From contig NZ_SJPP01000001.1 in the NCBI RefSeq assembly GCF_007860075.1, forward strand, positions 992,001 through 1,056,000: a stretch of DNA of 64,000 bases. Reading direction: 5' to 3'. This stretch comes from Symmachiella macrocystis. Lineage in GTDB: Bacteria; Planctomycetota; Planctomycetia; Planctomycetales; Planctomycetaceae. The notes under the pieces were generated by a model, which searched no databases, had not been told where the DNA came from, and saw nothing but the letters and a program-made list of their open reading frames with translations. Below, in pieces: positions 44,357-54,483 of the stretch. Numbering within the stretch: the first letter of the stretch is position 1; each line of letters begins with the position of its first letter. The position numbers and the translations under genes are program-made.

Positions 44357-47300
44357 ATGTTACAGCGCCGCACCCCACACGACTTGTCGGCCGCCCGTTT
44401 CGAATTCAGTCCGCGACGGTGCGTGATCGCAGCGGTCGGTTTACTGCTCGTCGCTGCCGCGTTCTCTCCACAACGGCCAGTCATCGCCCAGGAGCAACCG
44501 ACGGCGGAAATTCCGGGACGACGCATCTTCGTGCCCGTCGAAGACCTGGACGTTGTCCTCAACCGCGACAAACAAGGCGTGTTACTGCCTCGCGACAAGT
44601 TCTCCGAACTCTATGCCGCCGCCAAGAAAAACAACGAACAAATCGCAGAACCACCCCACGGTGTGATTCTCTCCCAGGCCGCCTACCGCGCACGCACCTC
44701 CGGCGATCGTTTGCTCATCACCGCCACGATTGAAGTCACACAACTCGAAGCAGGTTGGCACGCAGTCCCGTTACGCTTTACGGGATTGTCGGTGGAGCAG
44801 GCCAAACTAGGCGACGGCCCCGCGCAATTAGGCCGGCACTCGCAAAAGTTGGATACGGTCTATCTGTTGAATGACCAAGTCGGCAAACAAACACTCACGC
44901 TGGAACTTTCCGCCCCCTTGGTCAGTAGCGGCAGCGATCAGTTGGCAAAATTCGGCTGCATGGCGATCCCCTCAGCCACACTAGAAATCGATTTGCCCGC
45001 CGGTCGTTATCTGGTACTCAACAGCGTGATGCCCCAACGCGGGGCCGACGAGGACCAACCGGCGCACTACCGCGAAGCCATTGGCGGAAAACAAAACATT
45101 AGCCTGCGCATCACCGGCAAAGAAGCACAACAAGGCGAAGATGCATTAGTCTTCGGAACCACCGGCATCGGCGTCCGCGTCGCTCCTGAAGAACTGACCT
45201 GGCAGGCGATCAGCGACGTGAGCGTCTACGGAAAACCGATCGACCGATTGACCTTCAGCATTCCCGATTCACTGGACATCGTCTCGGTCGAATCCACCGG
45301 CCTAGAAGGTTGGGGCTTTGAACCAAACCCAGCAGAGAAACGTACGATGCTGACCCTCTCCTACCGGCAGGCGTTTCGCGATACCCGCCGAATCGTCTTT
45401 CGCGGCGTGACTTCCACCACGACCGGAACTCCTTGGAACGTTCCCAACTTAACCCTCAGCAACGCCACGGCGCACACCAGCCGCATCATCGTACAACACG
45501 CGCCGATGCTGCGTTTGCGAGCCGACCAACTCGACGGAGTACGCCGCATTGCCGATTCCGACGAAGTGGCCACCGAAATCCGCCGCATCGCCGCCGACAC
45601 CGCTCCGGGAGAAAAAAACTGGCAGTCATTGTATTTCGCCGCTTGGCAAGAAGATTTCAAACTGGCCTTTGTCACGCAACCCAAGGCGGGGGAACTGCAA
45701 GCGGCCATCGCCACACAATTAGACGTAGGCACCATCGGACTCGACTTGCGGTCCAGCATCAGCATCGAACCACGTTTTGTGCCGCTATTTGGATTAGATC
45801 TCTCGCTGCCGGCAGCCTGGGAAATTTCCAGAATCACTGTCGGCAATACAACGCCTGCCTGGCGCGTCACATCACTGGCCGACGGCGTGCAGCACGTGCA
45901 AATTCCCTTTGAAAAACCACTCCCCGCCGACCAAATGCTGCAAATCGGACTCGTCGCGCAATGGCGACCGGATGATTGGCCGGTCGAGGACCAACCGCTC
46001 GAATTCGCGATCCCCGAAATCCGACTGCCGCAAGTCGATGTGCTGGAAGGCACGTTCACAATCCGCTCCACCAAGGACCTGCGGGTCGTGCCGAGGGGAC
46101 TCTCCGGACTCGATCCGTCGCGCGACATTCAAACCGACGGCAGCAGCGGCGAATGGCTCAGCTACGACTATCAGGACACGCGATTTGCCGGACAGTTGCG
46201 CATCGAACGCAAACCCTCGCGGATCTCCGCCACCACCCTCAGCTTCGCACGGCTCGAACCAGAAACGTGGCACGCGCACCTCGAAGCAGCCGTTAACATC
46301 GACGGCGGCGGCTTGCGGTCCCTCCGTTTGGAACTCCCTGAAGCAACGGGTGAGGACTTACGGTTTCGCCTACACAATCGCAATCTCCGCATCGTGGAAC
46401 AACACGCCACCCCAGAAATCGCCAACGGCCGCCGGACCTGGACGTTACGATTCGACCAACGGGATCGCGGCGTGCTGCGGTTAAGTGTCGATGTTGAAAT
46501 GCCGCGCGGCGATGCGGAAACGTTCACCGTCCCCGACCTACGGATCGTCGGCGCCGAACGGCAAAACGGCTTCACCGCTATCGAAGGGAGTGGCGAACAG
46601 CAGTTGACGCTCACCGCCGTCGACGCCAACGATGCGCCGCTCGCTGAAATCGCGCCGGAAGATTTACCCCTCCCGGCGAATTATCGTCCACAGGAACGGA
46701 TCGTTGCCGCCTATCACCATGTCCGACCGGCTGAGCGGATTTCTCTGTCCGAAACCCGCTTCGAACGAATGCCGGTGCCGACAGCCATCTGCGACGAGTT
46801 GTTGATCGAAAGCGTGTTGGGCGAAACCGGATATTTGCAACATCAGGCCTCCTTCAAATTCCGCGCAGTCGGCGTCCAAGGACTTGAAGTCCGCTTGCCG
46901 AGTGAAACCGCGCTGTGGGCCACACTCGTTGACGATCAACCCGTCGAAGTCCGCCGCATTGGCGATGCCTATCGCGTTCCGCTCCCCGTCTCTGGCAACG
47001 ACGAATCAGAACACCTGATTGTTCTTTCCTACACATCACAAATGGGCGCTCTGAATGCCACCGGCCGTTTATCACAGACGCCGCCGCAACTGGCGATCGT
47101 CAGCGGCGCAGGTGCGGTACAACCCCTCGAAATCCTCCGCCAAGCCTGGACCATCCATCATCCCCGGGACACCCGTTTCCTAGCCGCCCACGATCTGTAT
47201 CAACCCGAAGTCGAACCGGTCGCACCCAGCCTGCTGGGCGGCTTGCAACGGGGCGTCTCCATCGGCAGTTGGCAGGACCTGTTAGGAAAGGCGTTCGTGC

Positions 47301-50300
47301 TTGTCACCGCCCTGGCCGTGTTATTGCTGGTCACCGTGGGTTACCGCAAACTCGGCGCCAGCGGCGCTGTCGGCGTAGGCATTGCCTGTTTGGTGGGCGT
47401 GTTCGTGTTGGCCTCCATGATGCCGGCGGTACAACAAATCCGCATGAGCTCGACCGGCAGCAGAGGTGATATAGTAATAATGGCGGGAGCTGAAAACGGA
47501 ATCACTTCGGAGAGTATGGCCGTCGCCACTGACGCGGAAAGCAGCTCTGCTGGCGATTCGATCACGGTTCATCAGCCAAAGCCGGAAAGTTCCAACATGA
47601 ATCAAAAAGAATGGCTGGAACTCTCATCGCGGAGGATGAAAGCTCTTGGCAATCAAATGAGCCGCCCTCTATCCTCAGACAAACCGCAACAGCAACAGAC
47701 AAGCAGCAACAGGCAACTCGCAGATTTGCCTGTTGCTGACGAACAAAGCGGCGAAGGCGAACAGCCAAGCTTAAACGTCGCTGACAATGGCCGCCTACGC
47801 GGCCGCGCGGGTGGACTCGGCGGCAGGGGTGGAATCGGCGGTAGCGGAGGGACTGCCGGTACCAGTGGTCAGGCTGGGACTTCCGGTTCTGCTACGGGTG
47901 GAGTCCCACTAATCCCCTGGGATGGCAGCGAAAAGAGTGGCGGTGAAGCTAATAGTGGCCCCCAACCACCGATCGGCGGCTGGGGGGCTACACACCCTCC
48001 GGGCGGGCAAGCCCTTTTCGGAGATAACCTCGCCCAAAACCAAGACGGCGACGGGCAACCGCAACCTAATGCCCCCGCCGACAATGCTGATCCGTTCGCA
48101 GCGCAATTCGGTGCCAATGCCATCCAAGCTCCGCAAGCCGCCAACCAGCAAGCGAGCACGGCAAAGCCCACAAGCCTCGGCGGACTACTCTCCCTGGACG
48201 TAAAACTCACCCCACCAGCTGGCAGTCGTGGATCGAAGTATTACTACGTCGGTGCTGCCGATGCGGCTGTCGGTCCCAAGTTGGAAGTCGATTACCTCAA
48301 AGACAGCCCCGTCCCCTTTGTGACCATCGCCTGGATGGCCGGGATGTTGGTTGTCTGTTGGTTCCTGCGGGCCAAACTGCTCGCCGCCCGCGCCGCCGTC
48401 GCCGTTCTGGGGCTCAGCTTGCCGTTGGGCTTAGCTGCGCTGGCACCACCGAATTGGATGCCTGCACTCGATGGTGTTTTCTTGGGGACGCTGGCCGGCA
48501 TCGCCGTCTGGATTGCCATTCCCATGATCCGCGAATGCTTCGATGGCGAACAAAGCCTCGGCGGCACGTTGAAAACCTCAATCCTCAAACGGACCGCCAC
48601 GCTGCTGCTGGTCAGCTTGATCACCACCGCCCTCACCGGCCCTCTTCAAGCGGATGAAAACCAGGAAGCAACTCCTCGATCGAAAACACGGATCGCGAAA
48701 CCCGTACCGCCAATCGTCTCGCCGCAACCCATCCGCGAACCGTCGATCGTGATTCCCTACGACACCGGCAGCGACGCAACAGCGGCCGAACGGATTTTCC
48801 TGCCGCATAAAAAATTCGTCGAACTGTGGAACCAAGCGCATCCCGACCAACGCATTCTGGCCCCCGCCCCCGTCGAAGCCATGGTCGCCGAAGCGATGTA
48901 TGCCGCTGAAATCGACGCCGCTGCCGGGCAGGAATCGGCCATCATCAACATCATCGGCCGCATCGTCGCCTACAGCTATCGCGACCGGCAAGTCGCGCTC
49001 ACCTTGCCGTTGGGTAATATCGCGCTCGATTCGGTCGAGGTCGACGGAAAAGCGGCAGCGCTCACACCACGCGCCGGCGACGGGGGGACCGATTACGAAC
49101 TTCTACTCGACCGGCCCGGCATGCACGTCATCGATCTGAAATTCCGCATCCCTTACGAACGGACCGGACCAGCCGGACGCTTCACCTTGCCACTCCGCCC
49201 GGTCGCCGCCGGAGCACTGCGGTTTCAACTCCCCGGCAGCGATCTGAACCTCCGAATTAATGGCGGTAGCGGCGCCTATCGACGTCAGAAATTGGGCGAC
49301 ACCGAGTTGGCGGTCATACCCGTTGATCGCGGTGGAAAAATCGAAGTCGCCTGGCAACCCCGCCAAACCCGCGCCGGTGTCGACGGCGTGATCCATACCG
49401 AAACAGCCACCGCCCTTTCAGTTGATGATGCGGGTGTGAATATCACCTCCACGTTCGACTATCGCGTACGCCAAGGTTCGATGAACTTCGCCCTTTTCGC
49501 GCTACCAGCCGATGTCACTGTGCGAAAAATCAGCGGAAAGGACGTCGCCGGTTGGGCCATCGAAGGACCTGACAACGATCGCCAACTGCGCGTCTTTCTG
49601 GGACGCAAAGTCGAAGACCAAACCGAACTGACCTTCGACCTATTCGTCGCGCGACAATTCACCGCCGAGTCCAACGTACTCACATTACCGGCGTTTGCGC
49701 CGTTACAAATCACGCGCGAAACCGGCCGCATTGCCGTCTATGCCGGCAACCAATTCGCCGTCACCAGTAGCGTGATCTCCGGTTTGACCCAAATTGAAAC
49801 TAAAAACCTCGTCCTGCCGGTCCGCTACGCGCACGTCGATCCTCGAAAACAACAAGCGGTCGCCGCCTATCGCTTCACCACGCGGCCCTTCCAATTGGAT
49901 CTGCTCGTGCGACGGCAACAACCCGGGCTGACCGGATCGGCCGAACATGCGATTTTGATCAGCACGCGCAAAATCCGCCTGCGGTCACAAATGCATCTAA
50001 AATTAGCCGGTGCTCCCAAATCGACCATCACCGTGCAACTCCCGCCGAATTACTTGTTGCTCGATGCGGTCTCACCCCACTTGTCCGATTGGTCCACGAC
50101 AGACACAGACAACGGCGCGCTCCTGCACCTGGAGTTGGCTTCGCCGATGACAGGCGCGGTCCCCTTGGAAATCTCCGGAGTCATTCCGCGACAACCCGAC
50201 GATTTGAATCCCGCTCTGCAAGTGCCGACAGCAACCGAGGCGGACAGTCTGCGTTCCTCGGTAGCAGTTTGGCTCGATTCGATTTATTCCGGCACGATGA

Positions 50301-52714
50301 ACAACATCGGCGATTGGCGATCCGTCGACCCCGAGCGATTGTCATCAGAACTGCGCGGTCGCATTCAGCGTCCTGTACAATTCGCCTTCACCGCCGCCGG
50401 GACCGAACTACCAGCCATCGGTTTGACGCTACAACAGCGCCGCCCGCTATTGGCCGCCGCCGCACTGACAACCATCATCGCCAAAGACACGGCCGTTGAG
50501 TATTCGATCGCCTGCAAATGGAAAATCACCCGCGCCGCGGCCGATACCTTTTCCTTCACCACCCCCGCCTGGCTGTCCGGCAAAATGGATTTCCAAGGGA
50601 CCGGTTACCGGCAAATCTCCGAAACTCCGGCCGGTGAAGAACGGATACGCTGGACCGTCGAATTAGACGATCCCCGCCGCGACGAGTTTTTCGTCGTCGC
50701 CAACGTCACCCTCCCGCCGCCATCCAACGGCAAAATCATCGCCCCCTCGATTCAATTCGAGAACGCGCAACCCAACGACGACGGCACCATCTCTCAGCTG
50801 GAGACGCAGACTGAATATCAGATTCTGGTCAACCATTCCCGCGACCAAATTGATCTGGCCAGCACCGATGCGGTCCAGACCACCGATGCCCAAGAAGTCC
50901 GTATCATCAACCTGCCCGACTCACTGCTACAACAAGCAGTCGACATCTTGCGGGTCACGCAACCTGACGTCGCCGTCACTTGGAACCTGCGAAAACTGCA
51001 GCAGGTCAAATCGCTCCCCGCTTCGGTCAATTTGGCCGACAACAAATTGGTCATCGCCCAAGACGGCTCGTGGCGAGCGCAGGCCAGTTATCGCATCAAC
51101 AATCGCAACCGGCAATTCCTGGCGCTCACCATGCCGTCCGAATCACGGATCCTGTCGGTGTTCGTCGCCGGCAAACCGTCGCGTCCCGTGCAGACGACCA
51201 AGGATGGAAAACAACTCACACTGATCGCGCTGCCCAAAACGGTCGCCGGTGATTTTTCCTTCACCGCCGATATTGTCTACGCCGGCCGTTTACCCCAGCG
51301 GCTCCCCAACGGAGTCCGCGCTACGTCCCTGAACTTCGACCTGCCGCACGCCGACGTCGTAACCCCCAAACAGGACGACGAATTCGGTATACCCGTTTCA
51401 AAAACAGCTTGGACCGTCTACTTACCCAACGACATCGAAGCCAGCATCATCGACGACCCCGCCCGCTCGAATCTAAAACTCGTGACCACCGACCAACAAC
51501 GGTATGACTTGGGAATCACGCTGATGAAGGAAACAGAGGATTACCTCACCACGGCTCTGGAAGAAGACAATCGCGGCCAGCGATTCCGCGCTGTTAGAGG
51601 ACTATTCGATATCGAAAAACAGTCGAATCAGATCGCCGAGTCATTAAAAGAGGTCGCAGAAAAGACGAACGACAAAAAGAAACTCGCTGAATTGAAAAAT
51701 CAACAGGCGCGCCTGCAGGATAAACTGGGCAAAGTCCGCCGGAAACTTGAGCTTGAAGAACAGACCGCCAATGAGTCATCTCCATCGCAGTCCGCAAGCA
51801 CAGGACGACTCATGATCGGAGCCGGCGTGAACAGCGACAACAACGGCGCTATCGGCAACAGCTTCATCAGCGGCGAACTCTTCAACAGCAACAGCGGAGT
51901 CGGTATCACGATCGACGACTCGGACAGCGTCCTAAAATTAGACGACGCCCCGCTAGACAAATCCCAAGCAGGAAAATCTAAAAGCATCGAACAACGCCGC
52001 GGACGCCTGCAGGAACAGCTCGTACAGCAAAAAGGGGCCCTCAAAGATCAGCACTACACCTCATCCCTGCAAGAGGTCGACGAGGCGAGTATCCCGTTTT
52101 CTAATGACTTCATAGCGGGAGCTGAGGTCGATGGGGAGACGCCCGCCCAAGGAGACGGCGAAGCAGAACCGCCAGTCCGAAGCCTACCAGATTTGGATTC
52201 GTATCCCAAGTACGGCGGTATCACTGGTTTTTCCGACCAAAGTGGTATTCCCGCTAGTGTCTTCGATCCGGCTATCGCCGAAACGGGCGTCCTGTTCGGC
52301 GGACGCGGGGTCGACAGCGCGTTAGATCAAGCAGAACCGCAACCCCAAGACCAACAATGGACCGCTGCCGGCGGGTTGTCGTTGTTGATCGATGTCCCCA
52401 CCACCGGCCAGAAACTGACCCTCTCCAAGGTCGGCGGCCGGCCGAAGTTGGCCCTTAGCCTGCGGCCGCAAGCATTTCGCGATACGCTGTTCGACACCGC
52501 TTGGCTGGTCGTCTGGGCCGGTCTGGGACTGAGCATCGTCCTCGCCCTGCGGCGCCCGACCGCCTCGGCCGCCATTATGAATTTGGCGCCCATCGCCCTG
52601 ATGATCGCCGGCGGCGTCTGGTACTTCCTGCTGCCGCTAGCCCCCATAGGATTCGTAATCGTAATGCTAGCAGCCCTCTGGCTAGCCATCCGCCACCGCC
52701 ACGTCACCGCGTGA
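44357..52714 (+). CDS. Giant exported membrane protein, tandem double module
   Basis: A protein of 2785 residues. A signal or anchor helix lies near residues 22-37 (CVIAAVGLLLVAAAF). Module 1 (about 50-960) starts RRIFVPVEDLDVVLNRDK. It is followed by two helices (about 975-1020), a Gly/Gln/Asn-rich low-complexity region (about 1035-1300), and two or three helices (about 1320-1395). Module 2 (about 1468-2390) starts AERIFLPHKKFVELWNQAH. Later residues about 2390-2470 form a charged, coiled-coil-like segment (SLKEVAEKTNDKKKLAELKN), with more helices at 2710-2780. It has AGGA 6 nt before the ATG and follows the 1138-residue gene by 74 nt. Both modules resemble that protein. Function is unknown; surface attachment or cell-envelope scaffolding are guesses. 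Confidence 0.85.
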   Translation: MLQRRTPHDLSAARFEFSPRRCVIAAVGLLLVAAAFSPQRPVIAQEQPTAEIPGRRIFVPVEDLDVVLNRDKQGVLLPRDKFSELYAAAKKNNEQIAEPPHGVILSQAAYRARTSGDRLLITATIEVTQLEAGWHAVPLRFTGLSVEQAKLGDGPAQLGRHSQKLDTVYLLNDQVGKQTLTLELSAPLVSSGSDQLAKFGCMAIPSATLEIDLPAGRYLVLNSVMPQRGADEDQPAHYREAIGGKQNISLRITGKEAQQGEDALVFGTTGIGVRVAPEELTWQAISDVSVYGKPIDRLTFSIPDSLDIVSVESTGLEGWGFEPNPAEKRTMLTLSYRQAFRDTRRIVFRGVTSTTTGTPWNVPNLTLSNATAHTSRIIVQHAPMLRLRADQLDGVRRIADSDEVATEIRRIAADTAPGEKNWQSLYFAAWQEDFKLAFVTQPKAGELQAAIATQLDVGTIGLDLRSSISIEPRFVPLFGLDLSLPAAWEISRITVGNTTPAWRVTSLADGVQHVQIPFEKPLPADQMLQIGLVAQWRPDDWPVEDQPLEFAIPEIRLPQVDVLEGTFTIRSTKDLRVVPRGLSGLDPSRDIQTDGSSGEWLSYDYQDTRFAGQLRIERKPSRISATTLSFARLEPETWHAHLEAAVNIDGGGLRSLRLELPEATGEDLRFRLHNRNLRIVEQHATPEIANGRRTWTLRFDQRDRGVLRLSVDVEMPRGDAETFTVPDLRIVGAERQNGFTAIEGSGEQQLTLTAVDANDAPLAEIAPEDLPLPANYRPQERIVAAYHHVRPAERISLSETRFERMPVPTAICDELLIESVLGETGYLQHQASFKFRAVGVQGLEVRLPSETALWATLVDDQPVEVRRIGDAYRVPLPVSGNDESEHLIVLSYTSQMGALNATGRLSQTPPQLAIVSGAGAVQPLEILRQAWTIHHPRDTRFLAAHDLYQPEVEPVAPSLLGGLQRGVSIGSWQDLLGKAFVLVTALAVLLLVTVGYRKLGASGAVGVGIACLVGVFVLASMMPAVQQIRMSSTGSRGDIVIMAGAENGITSESMAVATDAESSSAGDSITVHQPKPESSNMNQKEWLELSSRRMKALGNQMSRPLSSDKPQQQQTSSNRQLADLPVADEQSGEGEQPSLNVADNGRLRGRAGGLGGRGGIGGSGGTAGTSGQAGTSGSATGGVPLIPWDGSEKSGGEANSGPQPPIGGWGATHPPGGQALFGDNLAQNQDGDGQPQPNAPADNADPFAAQFGANAIQAPQAANQQASTAKPTSLGGLLSLDVKLTPPAGSRGSKYYYVGAADAAVGPKLEVDYLKDSPVPFVTIAWMAGMLVVCWFLRAKLLAARAAVAVLGLSLPLGLAALAPPNWMPALDGVFLGTLAGIAVWIAIPMIRECFDGEQSLGGTLKTSILKRTATLLLVSLITTALTGPLQADENQEATPRSKTRIAKPVPPIVSPQPIREPSIVIPYDTGSDATAAERIFLPHKKFVELWNQAHPDQRILAPAPVEAMVAEAMYAAEIDAAAGQESAIINIIGRIVAYSYRDRQVALTLPLGNIALDSVEVDGKAAALTPRAGDGGTDYELLLDRPGMHVIDLKFRIPYERTGPAGRFTLPLRPVAAGALRFQLPGSDLNLRINGGSGAYRRQKLGDTELAVIPVDRGGKIEVAWQPRQTRAGVDGVIHTETATALSVDDAGVNITSTFDYRVRQGSMNFALFALPADVTVRKISGKDVAGWAIEGPDNDRQLRVFLGRKVEDQTELTFDLFVARQFTAESNVLTLPAFAPLQITRETGRIAVYAGNQFAVTSSVISGLTQIETKNLVLPVRYAHVDPRKQQAVAAYRFTTRPFQLDLLVRRQQPGLTGSAEHAILISTRKIRLRSQMHLKLAGAPKSTITVQLPPNYLLLDAVSPHLSDWSTTDTDNGALLHLELASPMTGAVPLEISGVIPRQPDDLNPALQVPTATEADSLRSSVAVWLDSIYSGTMNNIGDWRSVDPERLSSELRGRIQRPVQFAFTAAGTELPAIGLTLQQRRPLLAAAALTTIIAKDTAVEYSIACKWKITRAAADTFSFTTPAWLSGKMDFQGTGYRQISETPAGEERIRWTVELDDPRRDEFFVVANVTLPPPSNGKIIAPSIQFENAQPNDDGTISQLETQTEYQILVNHSRDQIDLASTDAVQTTDAQEVRIINLPDSLLQQAVDILRVTQPDVAVTWNLRKLQQVKSLPASVNLADNKLVIAQDGSWRAQASYRINNRNRQFLALTMPSESRILSVFVAGKPSRPVQTTKDGKQLTLIALPKTVAGDFSFTADIVYAGRLPQRLPNGVRATSLNFDLPHADVVTPKQDDEFGIPVSKTAWTVYLPNDIEASIIDDPARSNLKLVTTDQQRYDLGITLMKETEDYLTTALEEDNRGQRFRAVRGLFDIEKQSNQIAESLKEVAEKTNDKKKLAELKNQQARLQDKLGKVRRKLELEEQTANESSPSQSASTGRLMIGAGVNSDNNGAIGNSFISGELFNSNSGVGITIDDSDSVLKLDDAPLDKSQAGKSKSIEQRRGRLQEQLVQQKGALKDQHYTSSLQEVDEASIPFSNDFIAGAEVDGETPAQGDGEAEPPVRSLPDLDSYPKYGGITGFSDQSGIPASVFDPAIAETGVLFGGRGVDSALDQAEPQPQDQQWTAAGGLSLLIDVPTTGQKLTLSKVGGRPKLALSLRPQAFRDTLFDTAWLVVWAGLGLSIVLALRRPTASAAIMNLAPIALMIAGGVWYFLLPLAPIGFVIVMLAALWLAIRHRHVTA

Positions 52715-52879
52715 GGGGACGGAGTCTGTAGGCATGAGACCATAGGCTGTCGGTTTGGGCCACAACGGTACCTACGAGTTGGCTTGCAAATTAGTCGGGC
52801 CGAATGACACGCCCGGTAGCGCGCGGCTCGGACGGAGCCTCGCCCTCCCGGTTATGTTGTGCGACCAGACTGGAATCGA

Positions 52880-53299
52880 CTAATACCCCCGACGCCATCC
52901 ACGGTAGTAGTTAAATCCGCCGTACCCATAGTTGTACGGATGCGACCAGCGGTAATCCAAACGGTTGTAAGCGGGGAATTTCGAAGCCCGGGCATCTTGC
53001 GTGCGGATGATTGTTGTGGGACGCATTTGGTCAAACAACAACTCCATGGCCGAATCGTGGCGATACGAAGGATTGGCATCGTACTCGGCCCGATTGAACG
53101 GAATAGCATTATAAGCCTGTTCGTAACTCAGACCGTTCTTCTCAAATTTGGGGGCCTCTTCCTTTTCGGCGTAACGAATCGTGATCTCCCAATCCGCATC
53201 GTCCTGAGCCATAGCTGTGGCAGCCGGCAACGCTAAGACAACCGCGCAGAGCGCCGAGCCACTGAGGACCATTTTCTGTAAACAGTTCAATTTCAACAT
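52880..53299 (-). CDS. Small secreted protein with Tyr/Gly/Arg tail
   Basis: A protein of 139 residues with a signal peptide (MVLSGSALCAVVLALPAATAMA after MLKLNCLQK). The mature part includes PFNRAEYDANPSYRHDSAMELLFDQ and ends YGYGGFNYYRGWRRGY, a Gly/Tyr/Arg tail similar in composition to the small protein at 22.2-22.5 kb. ATG 53299 follows AGGTGCAAC; an upstream extension to 53401 has no signal peptide. No family is recognised. Confidence 0.7.
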   Translation of the reverse strand: MLKLNCLQKMVLSGSALCAVVLALPAATAMAQDDADWEITIRYAEKEEAPKFEKNGLSYEQAYNAIPFNRAEYDANPSYRHDSAMELLFDQMRPTTIIRTQDARASKFPAYNRLDYRWSHPYNYGYGGFNYYRGWRRGY

Positions 53300-53538
53300 G
53301 TTGCACCTATTAACCAATGATGAATGTCGGCGGAAATTACAGCGGACCGACCAATCAAACCTCGATTGCGAAAAAACGCGCATTTTCCACAAAGCCCGCA
53401 CAACCTACATTCTACCAAGCCAAAAACACCAAAGGCAACCACGAAATCCGTCGGAAACCATCCCAGCGACGAATTTCATGCTAAGCGTTTCACGCCACTG
53501 CCAAGCGGTTTCGCTGCCCTGCTTGCACCACCAGTGGT

Positions 53539-53578
53539 AAAAAAACAGCACCCCGGCAAAGTAACTGCTCTGCCGAGG
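53539..53578 (-). terminator. Rho-independent terminator of the Cys-rich gene
   Basis: On the minus strand CCTCGGCA pairs with TGCCGGGG (one wobble), followed by TGCTG and seven T residues. It lies about 40 nt after the stop of the Cys-rich secreted gene. Confidence 0.75.
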
Positions 53579-53619
53579 TACTGGTCATAAATCCGATGTT
53601 AGTTGCCTAACAAGGCGAC

Positions 53620-53934
53620 TTAGGACATCGGGGCTGCACAACACGGTTTAGCTGTTGCGCAACAATCCTGGCTGCCAGTGTCGCAACAAGCCTTTTCCGC
53701 AGCACAACACTCGGCTTGGTCGTCACAGCATTTCTGTGGACCATCGCAGCAGGCTTCGCCGTTTTGGCAACAAGCCGGCTTTTCCGCAGCGGCGCAACAG
53801 GCCGCTCCCGCTTCACAACAGGGTAATCCCAATGCACAACAGTCCTCGCCGCTCTCAGCGGTGCTGCCGACATTGACCGTGGCGAGTGTCATTGCGAGTG
53901 CTGCAAACGAGGCCAAAGCAAATTTCGTAAACAT
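53620..53934 (-). CDS. Secreted protein with ten Cys-Cys pairs
   Basis: A protein of 104 residues. A signal peptide (MFTKFALASFAALAMTLATV) precedes a mature part with ten CC pairs, spaced mostly by five residues (CCALGLPCC, ACCQNGEACC, KCCDDQAECC, ACCDTGSQDCC). The near-heptad spacing, CCx5, is unusual. It could bind soft metals such as Cu, Zn or Cd in the periplasm, or form a disulfide-stabilised repeat; both are inference. The codons and the start (MFTKF) are convincing and a terminator follows. Upstream on the same strand is another Cys-containing small secreted frame (54404). No family recognised. Confidence 0.8.
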   Translation of the reverse strand: MFTKFALASFAALAMTLATVNVGSTAESGEDCCALGLPCCEAGAACCAAAEKPACCQNGEACCDGPQKCCDDQAECCAAEKACCDTGSQDCCATAKPCCAAPMS

Positions 53935-54038
53935 AATATCTCTCCATAAAGGCGGTCCTCACTTTGCGCACTGCTGCGCGCAAGGAGACCGTTTTGAAAA
54001 ACAGAAAAAAACTCACAGATCATCCGCGGAGCAGCAGC

Positions 54039-54404
54039 TTATATCCGCCAGACGCACTGGAGTATTCGGAGAGAGGTTTCCCCAGCGACGAGAAGGTTCT
54101 CGTGACCGCCCAAATCGGCAGTCGCGGGGAGAATGATGGCCAGCGGCGGCAAAGCCCCTTGCCACTGCACGTCAACTTGCGTGAGGCTAACCATTTCAGC
54201 CGTCACGGCGACGCGCTTGAGGCAACAGTCACACTGCCGGTCCACGGGTGCGGAATCGCTATCACCCAAAGGCTGACTGTCGTGAACCGTACAACAGGCA
54301 CGTTGCTGCTGAGCAGCGGTGCTATCGGCGCAACACGTCATCGGCGGCAACGCGGTTGCCAGCGCAACGAACAAATAGACATATTGCAGACGAAAGGCAC
54401 TCAT
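54039..54404 (-). CDS. Possible small secreted Cys-containing protein
   Basis: A frame of 121 residues with a hydrophobic N-terminus (LQYVYLFVALATALPPMTCC) and CC pairs (TCC, ACC, CDCC). It lies about 105 nt upstream of the Cys-Cys pair gene on the same strand, and the shared composition suggests they belong together. No convincing ribosome binding site precedes ATG 54404. It may be a real partner gene or an accidental frame. Confidence 0.45.
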   Translation of the reverse strand: MSAFRLQYVYLFVALATALPPMTCCADSTAAQQQRACCTVHDSQPLGDSDSAPVDRQCDCCLKRVAVTAEMVSLTQVDVQWQGALPPLAIILPATADLGGHENLLVAGETSLRILQCVWRI

Positions 54405-54483
54405 GATGAAAATTCTATGCCTCGTCTTGTCACGGGTCAATATGCCAATTTTGTACCTAAGCCATACCGACTAATAATCCCCG

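Noticed and set aside
53935-54038. Possible riboswitch or small RNA between the Cys-rich genes
   Set aside because: Only a short gap with no conserved motif or hairpin beyond the terminator already listed.
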